NCBI GenBank assembly: GCA_964036665.1
Contig: OZ038526.1
Location: forward strand, 22,816,001-22,880,000
DNA length: 64,000 nucleotides
Origin: Gordius sp. MW1
Taxonomy: Eukaryota > Nematomorpha > Gordioida > Gordea > Gordiidae
Direction of reading: 5' to 3'
Below the pieces are notes generated by a model, which worked only from the letters and a program-made list of their open reading frames with translations, was not told the origin of the DNA and made no database searches. Shown one piece after another: positions 36,608 to 47,300 of this stretch; within the stretch, counting starts at the first letter, position 1, and every line of letters starts with the position of its first letter. Position numbers and translations under genes: made by a program.

Positions 36608-37465
36608 CTAGACCGTGTCTTTGATTTTATCTTGAGCCGGGTTTTCGGGACCATTCTTAATGAAGACATCGACTGGCTTATTAGGAATAACTTGTTGGAA
36701 TCCTGAAGCGGCTGCTGTTCGGCTAGCTCCTGGAAGTACTCCTGAACCTGTTCTTCCATAAAATCCGCCACCATAACCACCACCCCCATAGTTACCTCCT
36801 CCATAACCTCCACCCCCATAGTTACCTCCTCCATAACCTCCACCCCCATAGTTACCGCCTCCATAACCTCCACCCCCATAGTTACCTCCTCCGTAGCTAC
36901 CTCCATAATTGCCCCCACCATAACCTCCACCGTATCCCCCATTGCCGCTGTATCCAGGTCTCCAGTAGTTGCCGTAATAGGGTCTGGAATGATAGTAGTT
37001 TTGCCCGTACCCGTAGTTCGGTCTCCCATATCGATATGGTCTGTAGGAATTGTATCCGCCTCCGTAGCCTCCACCACCGTACCCGAATCGTCCTTGTTGA
37101 GTTTGGGCAGTTTGTTGGTTGTCAGGCTGACCCCGACCCGTTCCTGTAGCCGAGAATGGTGATGGACCAGACCATAGGTTAGGACCGCTTTGCTGTCCCG
37201 TCACTTGTAAGTTATCTCCTTGATAGTTTTGAGGCGAATAAAACCCATCTTCATCGCCTTCGTCGCCTTCATCTTCTATATCATCTTCATCCTCCTGGCC
37301 CCATACCGATATACGAGTGATCTGCATGCAATAAAGTATAAAACATCTTGAAACTGTCAAGCGAACTAAATTTCGTAGATCAGTACATTATTTAAATGAA
37401 AAATCAATTTAACTTACGCTTAGAATGATTAGAAATCCGAATAAAAACGAGTTTAAAAATTTCAT
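36608..37465 (-). CDS. Secreted glycine/tyrosine-rich protein with 10-residue tandem repeats, two exons
   Basis: Exon 1 (37465-37418) encodes MKFLNSFLFGFLIILS and ends at a GTAAGT donor. Exon 2 (37321-36608) starts after TGCATGCAG and continues in phase 0, giving 253 aa. The hydrophobic N-terminus reads as a signal peptide, probably cut near WGQ/ED. An acidic stretch (EDEDDIEDEGDEGDED) follows, then a Gln-rich spacer, an Arg/Tyr/Gly region (YRPYRYGRPNYGYG), and four to five copies of a 10-residue unit GGYGGGNYGG encoded by a nearly perfect 30-bp DNA repeat at about 36770-36900. The C-terminal 50 residues are non-repetitive and end KIKDTV. Such composition is typical of arthropod structural proteins (cuticle, silk, glue, eggshell) and some Gly-rich antimicrobial peptides; which applies here cannot be decided. 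The gene is convergent with UGDH. The ATG inside intron 1 at 37360 is not the true start. Confidence 0.85.
36768..36905 (-). repeat. 30-bp coding minisatellite (GGYGGGNYGG repeats)
   Basis: Nearly identical 30-bp units (plus strand CCTCCATAACCTCCACCCCC then ATAGTTACCT) are repeated in frame within exon 2 of the glycine-rich gene. The few differences are mostly synonymous, which points to recent unequal exchange or conversion. Confidence 0.85.
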
Positions 37466-37499
37466 TTTGCGATTTAAAAAAATTTTTATGAGTAAATGA

Positions 37500-39595
37500 A
37501 AGGTGTTAAAGTGGCGCCGTCTGTCTTATACCATGCATAGATGGACAATAAAGCAATTTACTCTTTGATTAACAACAATTTAATCCTTAAACAAAAACAA
37601 TTAAGCCTCTTGAGATCTTGTCTACTTTGTAAATGACAACAACAAGACAAGTCTTTACTGGAATTTATTACAATCCACCTTACATGGTCTTACAAATTGT
37701 TGAGGATTAAAACAGCTTAACAAAAAACCTGACTATTATTCTATTTCCTCGCCTAAAGGTCCGTTTTAGTAATATGTAGGCACAAATAATTATTTACAAG
37801 GCTCTTCTTGTTAACAATTTACAATCATCCAAGCGTAAATACCCTTTTAAGCTTTTGATAGAATAGTTTATAATGTGGATTGTATATAGTTAACCCCAAG
37901 ATAATTAATTTATATAAATTGTGACAAAAACTAAATAAATATTGAGGTTGATATAGATATACACGATTTTTTTTCTAAACAAGGTTTTAGATTTTAAATT
38001 ATTATTGAAGCTAAAAATGTGTGTAAAGCAAAAAATAATTTTCACTTTAATATCATTATTTAGTATAATTAATGTTAAATATATAATTATCCTCATTTTG
38101 TATTTAAAAAAAAGGTTAATAAATAATGAAAAAGGAGGTACTATCGTTTACTACTAAATTTTCGCGCTATTGATTTGATGCCCATTGCTAGGCTAAACAT
38201 TTTAACAAATTTACCCAATTATAATATCAGTGGCATAGGTGGGATTACCCAAAGAGGGGGGGGGGAAGGGGGGTAATTTTATAAAATTTAAAAAACATGG
38301 GTATTTTAGAGTTTAAAGAATCCTATATTTTTAAATAAGTTTTTGCAAATGGTATATTGTTTCAAATCTTTGCTATTAAATTGCATTAGCAGTTAAACTT
38401 TTTAAATTACCCAAATTTATCGAGACTTTTGCATAAAAATGCACAATTTTAAAGAAGTATTGCCATATTGTTGAATATGCCGAATAAGAACTGTTTAAAC
38501 TATTGAACTTTAAAAGTTCCATCTTTATAAAAAGTGCCTCATTTTACTCCAATTTAATGTAAGAAGTCCACACAAAATTTACGATTAATTTAACTCCTAC
38601 TATATTTTTATCGGTAATTTTTAATCTTAAAATGTAACTTAATGAGTTAGATCTGAACTTTTGATTAGTAAAAAAATTACCAAAGAGCAATTCTGACAGT
38701 TTTTTTAGCACTTCGAAATTTTAAAATATTGATTTCACGCCTATGTCTAAATATTATTTTATAATATTATGGCAATAGCTTTAAATAATCTATCGTTTTT
38801 TGTATTAATGATGCTTGAAAGAATATTTGTTATTTCACAATTCATGTCAGAAATATGATAAAATGGCATTTAAGAGTATAAAAATCATTCACAAGCTTAC
38901 ATTTGTTATGGACCATACACAAAAAATATTTTATAAGTTTGAAAGTTTCTACTATAACATGTAGAGACTAGTTTTTTATAGAGGCCAAATAAGGTGAGTA
39001 TATGCGTAGACTAGCTGTCACAAATTTATTTAGATAAGAAAAATTTTAATTTGAAATAAATAATTTAATCCTAATTAATTTGAACAAGCCAACAAAACAT
39101 CACTTGAATTTATAATATAGAATAATTTACTGCCTGCTAATTCACTTGCAACAGTCGTAAACGTGGTGCATAAATCTTATTAGCGTTTATCTGAAATCTC
39201 CCCAGTGAGATGTTTAGATTAGGGGTGGACCATTTATTTGTTGTTATTGTAGGATCAATTTTATTACACCTTCACGTTCCAAACGTTTTACTTCTGATTT
39301 AACAGCCTGGCTTAGCGGAGAAGTTGCGCGTCTTGTGCATCGGACGTGCTTGTCTTGTATACATCAATTACAACTTTAATATCATTCACTTTACCCACTT
39401 TTTGACTAAATACAGTTGGAAATTGTTTATGTCTAATTCAGTTTACACATTTTTTGTTTAAATTAACATTCTTTTATTAAAATTTTATTTATTCGATGAA
39501 GAAACATTATAAAGGCGAAGTATAAAATTGGGAATTATATAAAGTATAGGCGGGTAAGAAATAAAATTTAATCATATTTCGAAAGCATGGCATGT
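37500..39595. other. Upstream region of the glycine-rich gene; otherwise AT-rich
   Basis: Nothing beyond a possible promoter region upstream of 37,465 and a G-run near 38,256-38,275 was recognised. Confidence 0.45.
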
Positions 39596-39599
39596 ATCA

Positions 39600-40370
39600 T
39601 CCGTTAAAAGGGGCAGGCTGTCAGCCAGGGAATTAAGACCGGGCAGCGCCGGCTGATTTCTTAAAAAAGATTAATGGTGGCTGGTCCAAAAGTCCGAGAA
39701 AATGAGGCAACAATAGGGGTAAAAATATTTTAAGGTAAGAGGATCTGGTACCTTACGGGCTTCGCGAGGGTCAGAGCATTGTGATTTTGGTTGGACGTGG
39801 CGAATATGTCTTTACAAGTGAAATCACACTTAAGGGGTACACCAATTTGTCAGGGGATCAGGGTAGAGCCGTCGGGTTGCATTCGAAGGGAGAGACGGCT
39901 TTATAACGAAGGTATCAGCTTTTTTAAAAGCGGCTGGATACATTTACTTTTTCATGCTGATGTATTTAAATTTATTAAAAAGGCGGTGTAGGGGTGCCTT
40001 GAGTAGACGTCTACCTGCTGGGAGCAGTTGCGGTATGAAAATACTTTAGAATACGGAATTCCAAGTCTATGGGTGATGGATTATGATAGCTCAGGGTTTT
40101 TTAATCTCAAACCAAAAAGTGAACTAGGATAAGCTTTTAGCCACTCATGACCCGATCCGTCAAAAACCAAAGAATTTAAGCTGAAGTGTTGGAGGGCGTC
40201 GCAGCTCGATATGAAGTAATCGAGCGCGATACGAGGCCGGTATCCCAATATTTTTGTCTTGAGGTTATGGGGAAGGGGGTCCATGGAGTGACGTTGGCAG
40301 ACCAGACATCTAGAACTTGTACAATGGATCCTCGCTTGGTGTATTGAATCTGTTTAAACATGGGCGGATT
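39600..40370 (-). pseudogene. LINE-like reverse transcriptase C-terminal region, decayed; unusually GC-rich
   Basis: Minus-strand reading includes FSLNSLVFDGSGHEWLKAYP then SSLFGLRLKNPEL. This matches the 'S.G...WL.A.PSS..GLRL...E' motif common in the post-RT region of non-LTR retroelement ORFs. Further on are C-DFTCKDIFATSNQN- and NIFTPIVASFSRTFG-like stretches. It is parallel to the copy at 55,980-56,820. The block is much more GC-rich than its surroundings. Several stops interrupt it. Confidence 0.5.
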
Positions 40371-40930
40371 TATAGGAAGAGATGAGGGCAGCCAATGAGA
40401 CTGAGGCAGCTTGGCGCATGCCTAAACAGCCTGCTTTAATGGGTATTGAGGCTTGGAGTCACGATAAAGTGTTGAATTTAATGCTGAGGATTGTTTCCAT
40501 AGAACTTCTCATAAAACTATCATAGCATTTTAAGATATCAGTAAGTTATGAAACTCTATATGCTATAAAAGACAAACTTAAAATTTTCGCAATTTAAGTA
40601 AAAGCACTTAAGTTATTTGTACTTTTTTAACTTAAAATAAGAGAGGACGCCTTAGCCCCTTTGAAGGTCACCTTAACTTCGATCTAGAAGTTATACGAGT
40701 TGTATTTTTTAAAACCTTGCTATGAAAATTCTATTAACTAGCATAATGCTTTCTATAATAAGACGTGTGAACAAGAACATTTTTTTTAAATTATATGAAA
40801 ATCGGCTGAAAATATTTATTTTATGGTCGAGATTGATCCGGTCTCCCCCAATAAATATTATCACGGTTATAATTTATAAAAAGAAAATCACAAGTTTATT
40901 TGTAAATTAGGAATGACAAATTTATAAGAC

Positions 40931-41004
40931 CATGGGTGTAGACAGGATTGGAAATGAAGATGGGGGCAACCCTCCGTCTCTGTCCCCGCTTGCCTACGCT
41001 CATG
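40931..41004. mobile_element. CATGGGC-family MITE, short copy downstream of parvin
   Basis: CATGGGTGTAGACAGG ... GCCTACGCTCATG, 74 bp, beyond the predicted parvin poly(A) site. Confidence 0.55.
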
Positions 41005-41126
41005 TATAGGCCCAATCTTTGATATTTAATTTTTATAAAGATTAAATAGTTAAATAACATTTTTATGCATAATTTTGATTTATGATTAAAAGCAATATTT
41101 TAAAAACTAAGTCTCTTTCCGTTAAA

Positions 41127-41132
41127 TTTATT
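41127..41132 (-). terminator. Poly(A) signal AATAAA for parvin
   Basis: Minus-strand AATAAA 222 bp after the parvin stop codon, in an AT-rich 3' UTR with no competing signal noticed closer. Confidence 0.5.
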
Positions 41133-41353
41133 ATGTAAAATTGAAGTAAATTTTTTCATAAATCACATTCTGGCAAATATTTAATGCTCTATAAATATAC
41201 AAATAACGTAAAAAACATAGTGTAAAAAATTGCACAAAACGTGAAATTATAAAAGTAGTAAAATGTAATATAAATGAGACATGTATGCTGCTGATTGATC
41301 TCAGGCTGTGCTGGCAGGTGAGGATTGCTGGTTGCTTTGCAAGAAAGAGTATT

Positions 41354-44300
41354 CTAAACATTTTTATATTTGGTAAATAAGCTGTACAGGACGCGTAGGA
41401 TCGATTTTAGGTCCCCACTTACAATATCTAAAATTTCAAAAATAGTAAAAGAACAAATTATTTGCTATTTTTAATTAATTTTGTGTTTCAAAATCAAATG
41501 CATTTTATTAATCATTACCTACATTTAATAAATTTTTGATGGTTTTCTTAGTTTTTGAAATATATGCCAAGCCTTTAAATTGGGGCGGCCCCAGACCCCC
41601 CAGCTAGGCCCAAAGGGACTAGTCTTTTAAATACAATGCATTTTGATTAAAATACTTAGCACTTTTTAATAAAAATTTAGCTTTTTTGTTAAAAAACCTA
41701 GCATAAATTACTTAGCTTTGTAAATTTCACTGATTAAATAGCAAGTAAAATAAATATTAGAAAATTTAATACCTTCAGGCATGGGCTTGGGTTTTGGTAA
41801 ACCAGCTTCTTGTATCAATTCGTATACAAATTTGATATTATGGACCTTAAGTTGAAAAGAAGTCATGTACAAAAATATAAATATAAAAAAATAAATAAAA
41901 CAACTTTATAAACCTTTTCTTCTATAGTTTTTGGTTTCATATTGTAGGCATACAATGGTACAAAGTAGCCTTCTAAAATTCCAAGAAGCAATATGAAATA
42001 AACCCCATCGTGAAACTGTTGAAAATTTAGATATACATAAAAAAAATTTGATTAAAAAAATGATTTTGATGCAAAATGCAAGTGCAAAATATATAACCTG
42101 TTCATGTAGATTTACAACTTCGTAACCTAACTGGCTCATGTGTTTTGCAGCAAACGTCAAAAGTGACTAACAAATAATATAACAAATTATTAAGATTCTG
42201 TACACTCATTTGGGCCATAATGTTCTGAAATCAATTGTAATAACTGTATTGGCATATTTCAAATTATATTCAATTCATAGTATATTTTTTGATCTTTCAA
42301 CATAATTTAATTACCCCACATTTATAAATCATCAAGAGATGAGATATTTTAATACTATTTATTCGAGATTGTAAATAGGTGATTAGGCTCATGTTATAAA
42401 CCTCCCAAACTATGGTGTCTTACACAGCTTTTATAGAGCCGTACTAATATTCCATTTGTATTTTAAACCATAGTTTTGGGACATTCCATGTCAAATCGAT
42501 CATAAAAAGGCGTTTTTCGGCCGACCCCCTCAGAATTTTATAAAATTTGGTGGAAATGTTAAAACTAGTAAAATTATTAATTTTCGAAAATTTTAGCTCA
42601 TTTAGGCCACTACTTTTCGAGTTATGGGCGCTCAAAGGTCGAAAATCGGTCATTTAAAAAATCGGGTTGTGACGCTATATTCAATAAAATTCATAAGTTA
42701 TTGGCCCCCAAATCATAGAATCTTGTTGTAGTAATAGGTAAGACCTATCTCCATAGGGAAAAAATCCAAAAAAATTTTTTTGTCGATTGGTCATCTCATA
42801 ATGGCCGAAATGGCCAATATGGCATAACTACTGTTGAACCCTCTCAAACCGTTTCAAATTTGAGACAAATGTTTTATACTACCTATTAATCAAATTAAAT
42901 AAAAGAGAAAGTTGGGCGGCCATCTTGAAGTGGTCATAAATTGCTAGAAACGGTATTTTATTTATTTGGCGCCAAAATGACCCTCCAAAATTGGTTTTTT
43001 TACTCATTTAGCCATCTTATAATATTATTATATCTATTATACAAATATTTTTGCTATAAATTAACACCCCAACCCCCCCCCCCCCCTTTAATCTTAAATC
43101 AAAATAGCGAGTAATTTTTTCCCACAAATTATTTTATTGTAATTTGGAAACAGGCTCGTGAAATAGATAATAAAATCGTCAGGATTATTGAATATAGGCT
43201 TTAAAATTGCCTTATCAACACAGATTGATTTCTTTTTTGGCGCGTATGAATTAATTTGTATGACCTCTGGCGCGAATTTTAAATGATGTCGAATTCTTTT
43301 AATAAAATTACTTTATCGTTTAATTTTACTATCAACTAATTATCCCCTAGACGTTCGAAATTTTGAATCTAATTTATAATAAAAATTATGACGATGAAAA
43401 AATAATAGTTAGTTTGCTTAACCCATGCGAACCCTTTCGCTTAGATAAATTTCACAAAATATCTCTAAAGAAATGGGATATATTAAAAATTGTATCACCT
43501 TTAACCTCAACCGGAGAACTTATACCTTATTTAAAACGAAATGCTTGATGCGACACTAAAACATATTGCCTTACCTAAAATATACTTCAGATATGTTAAA
43601 TTAATTTTTTATATGCGCTTGAAGACATGCCCTCCGTCATACTTTTTTTTAATACTTTTACATATCGAATAACAAACAATGAATATATACTTTGAAATAA
43701 ATTATTATTTAAGGTGATTTTTCAAAGCTGTTTCTATTTCAAAATTCGAAGAAAAACCACTCCCTATTTTGATTGTAATTTATAGGAAATATGGGGGGGG
43801 GGGGGGGGGGTTGGGGTGTTAATTTATAGCAAAAATATTTGTATAATAGATATAATAATATTATAAGATGGCTAAATGAGTAATAAAACCAATTTTAGAG
43901 GGTCATTTTGGCACCAAATAAATAAAATACCGTTTCTAGCAATTTATGACCACTTCAAGATGGCCGCCCAACTTTCTCTTTTATTTAATTTGGTTAATAG
44001 GTAGTATAAAACATTTGTCTCAAATTTGAAACGGTTTGAGAGAGTTCAACAGTAGTTATGCCATATTGGCCATTTCGGCCATTATGAGATGACCAATCGA
44101 CAAAAAAAATTTTTTGGATTTTTTCCCTATGGAGATAGGTCTTACCTATTACTACAACAAGATTCTATGATTTGGGGGCCAATAATTTATGAATTTTATT
44201 GAATATAGCGTCACAACCCGATTTTTTGAATGGCCGATTTTCGACCTTTGAGAGCACACAACTCGAAAAGTAGTGGCCCAAATGAGCTAAAATTTTCGGA

Positions 44301-47300
44301 AATTAGTAATTTTACTAGTTTTAACATTTCCACCAAATTTTATAAAATTCTGAGGGGGTCGGCCGAAAACGTGGCGATTTGACATGGAATGTCCCAATAA
44401 GGCATTTATGATTTAAGGCAAAACTTATTAATTGCTATGCCATTTATGGGCTGACTTTCATATGCTTATTTTAATAAATTTTAGATGTAATGCTAAATAT
44501 TGTGGATATCTACTATATAACCCATATCCATCACATTGACGAAACATAATTACATATTCGCTTTTATCATTTTTATGACAGTTTTAAAAAACACATGGCA
44601 TGTGATAAGTGGGGTGGTAGTGGTACCAATTACACGGTTCTACAGATATTGACTTTGTGATTTCACCCCGCTATCAGTCCATTTATTTGATAGAGAATTT
44701 TGGGCTGAATAATAATATGTGATTAGTTTTTTCCCCAAAACTTCTTGTTTTTTAAATAAACGAGGTTGAAGGTGCAAAAATGCTTATTTTACCCTTTTTT
44801 GAGGCTACTGCCACGACATTCGTAATTTTTATAAAAAATATTAATTTATTCCTGTAGATTAAGGTTTCATCTATAGGTCCATTATTTTATTTTTTTATAT
44901 CACCCTTATATTTAAATTTATACGCGTTTGCGTAAACCCCTCCCCCTTATCAAAATTCGTCCCGCTATGTTTGTAAAAAGGAGTACACATACATACTACA
45001 CACGCGATGTTTACTAACACATCAATCTCTCCCTTTCTCCATCTCTTCCACTCCCGCCCCCATATCTATCCAAGTATATATGAAGGGGGCGGGAGTGGAG
45101 GAGAAAGAGAGAAGGTGAGGGAAAGAGATGTGTTAGTAAACATCGCGTACGCAGTAAGACCTCTTTTTTTTATTGACAATGTTTGCTGGACAATCGAAAT
45201 ATAATCAAAATATCTAAACCCATTTCCACCCTCTAATTTTATCAATCCAAAATTACCATTATTGGAAATAAATTCTACAAATTTCAAAGGTTGGTATTAT
45301 AAAATTATATTTAATGTACTCCGTTTAGACATCGTGGGACGAATTTTGACAAGGTTTTACAACGCGTATAAAATTAAATATAAGGATGATATAAAAAAAA
45401 TAAAAAATACTCGGGCCTTCGGCCCTCGTGGGAAGGGGAAGAGGGGAATGAGTAGGGGAAGGGAAGGGGGCAAGGGAAGGGGGAACTCTTCTATACTCCG
45501 TATAAACGTAGCATATTTGTTAAGCAATTTATGGGCGAGAAAGGTGGGAAGGGGCGAAAATGCCTATAGGGGGGTATTAAATGCAAAATAATTAGTTAAT
45601 TAGTTATAGGCCCTTGTAGGAAAGGGCATAGGGTAATTATCAATGTTAACCAATTTAAAAACGAAAAAAAAAATTCGATTTATTTGGCCAATGGTCATTT
45701 TTTCCATTGGTCAGTAGCCTGCGGACGATCAAAAAGTCATATTATCAATGGTATTAACAAGAACAAAATATTAATTTAATTTAAAAAAAATTAAAATTTT
45801 GCCCTCTCCGGGATTCGAACCCACATCAGTAGAGGCATAGGCCTTTTGTAGGGACATAGGGACCCATATCAGTAAAGGCATAGGCCCTTGTAGGGGAGGG
45901 CATAGGGATTATCAATGTTAACCAATTCAAAACGGAAAAAAAGTTCGATTTATTTGGACAATGGTCATTTTTTTTCATTGGTCAGTAGCCAGCGGACGGC
46001 CAAAAAGTCATATCATCAATGTTATTAACAGGAACAATATATTAATTTAATTTAAAAAAAAAATTTGCCCTCTCCGGGATTCGAAACCACATCATTAAAG
46101 GCATTTGTTTACAAGCCGAACCCGTCATACCATGCTGGTTTTAAAATAGTAGAAGTTTTTATGTTATTTATATAGATAATGAAATAATACCATAAATTGC
46201 ATAGCAATTAAAAGTTGTGTTTTATGTTAAGAAAATCAATATATTTCATCGGTCAGTAGCCAGCGGATGGTCAAAAAGTCATATTATCAATGGTATTAAC
46301 AAGAACAAAATATTAATTAAATTTAAAAAAAATATAAAAAAAACAGAGAAGGGTAACGGACAATGGACAATTAAAAATCAAAAACGAGCCCATATAAAAA
46401 ATGAGCCCATATAAAAAACGAGCCCATAAATTGCATAGCAATTAATAAAAGACATATAGATGAAACCTTAATCAACAGGAATAAATTAATGTTTTTTGAT
46501 ATAAATTACAAATGTCGTGGCAATTGAGCTTCAAAAAGGGTAAAATTTTTTTGCACCTTCAACCTCGTTTATCTAAAAAATGGGAAGTTTTGGTAAAAAA
46601 CTAAAAAAGCATTATTATTCAGCGCAAAATTCTCTATCAGAATTATAGGGTTGATTGCAGGATGATTTTTTTTTGTAGACCTGTGTAATTAATTGTTTCA
46701 AGAACACACTTCTCCCTTAAGATTGGCAAATTAACGCTTTTATGTTTATTTATTCATTTAATTAAAGCTAACAATTAATTGTACAGGTCATTAAAAAATT
46801 ACTAAAATGGCTAACACAATCTTTTAACGTAACAAAGGAAAAAATCAATAAAAATAATTGAAGAGTTATTTAAGTTCATACAATAATATTTATGGTTAAA
46901 GCATGCTGTTTTTTCTTCATTCATTGACATTAAAAATTAAAATCTTAATTTAGTAAGCATTAAACCTGTATCTTTAAAGTATGTAAGAACAACAAAATTA
47001 AGGACAATGTTTTGAAGAGAGAATAATATCCTACTTTTTGAACTATAGCAAGCTTTTCTGGTGCATGATCAAAGAGTGTATCGAAAGCATCTCTTTGTGG
47101 TGGAACTTTAGGGGGCAACCCATCAACTGTATTGCACAAACCACTAGGATATTTATGAAAGTCGTCTGTTATTATTTCAGTTATTGTTGTAGTTTTCAAG
47201 AGGCCATCCTTCTTCCTAACCACAACTACATTCAAAGCAACATTCGGTGGCATTTTGATGGGCACATTAAAATGAACCGCCAAGGCTACAAGAATATGTA

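Larger units (their letters stand above)
36326..36612. repeat. Tandem 149-bp duplication at the 3' end of the glycine-rich gene
   Basis: The block beginning AAACGGATTAATTTAAAATG occurs at 36335 and again at 36484. The match continues through ACAATACTATATCGTGCTAT to AGTTCATSTATAT, with scattered substitutions and small indels. The right copy abuts the stop codon at 36608-36610. The duplication therefore spans the 3' UTR and doubles the poly(A) signal. Confidence 0.85.
44689..46638. mobile_element. Second inverted-repeat element, about 190-bp arms, enclosing copy D
   Basis: The left arm (44,689-44,879) begins GATAGAGAATTTTGGGCTGA, and the right arm (46,451-46,638) is its inverse with about 10-15% divergence. 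Shared landmarks include ACGAGGTTGAAGGTGCAAAA and AAGGTTTCATCTATA. Between the arms lie the hairpin at 45,002-45,148 and the Helentron-like copy D. Confidence 0.8.

Noticed and set aside
36598..37077. 159-codon minus-strand frame rich in Met/Glu/Val repeats
   Set aside because: It is the shifted frame of the glycine-rich gene's 30-bp repeat.
37321..37360. In-frame ATG at 37360 as the start of the glycine-rich protein
   Set aside because: It lies in the intron; a splice acceptor TGCATGCAG follows and a good signal-peptide exon with GTAAGT donor lies upstream.
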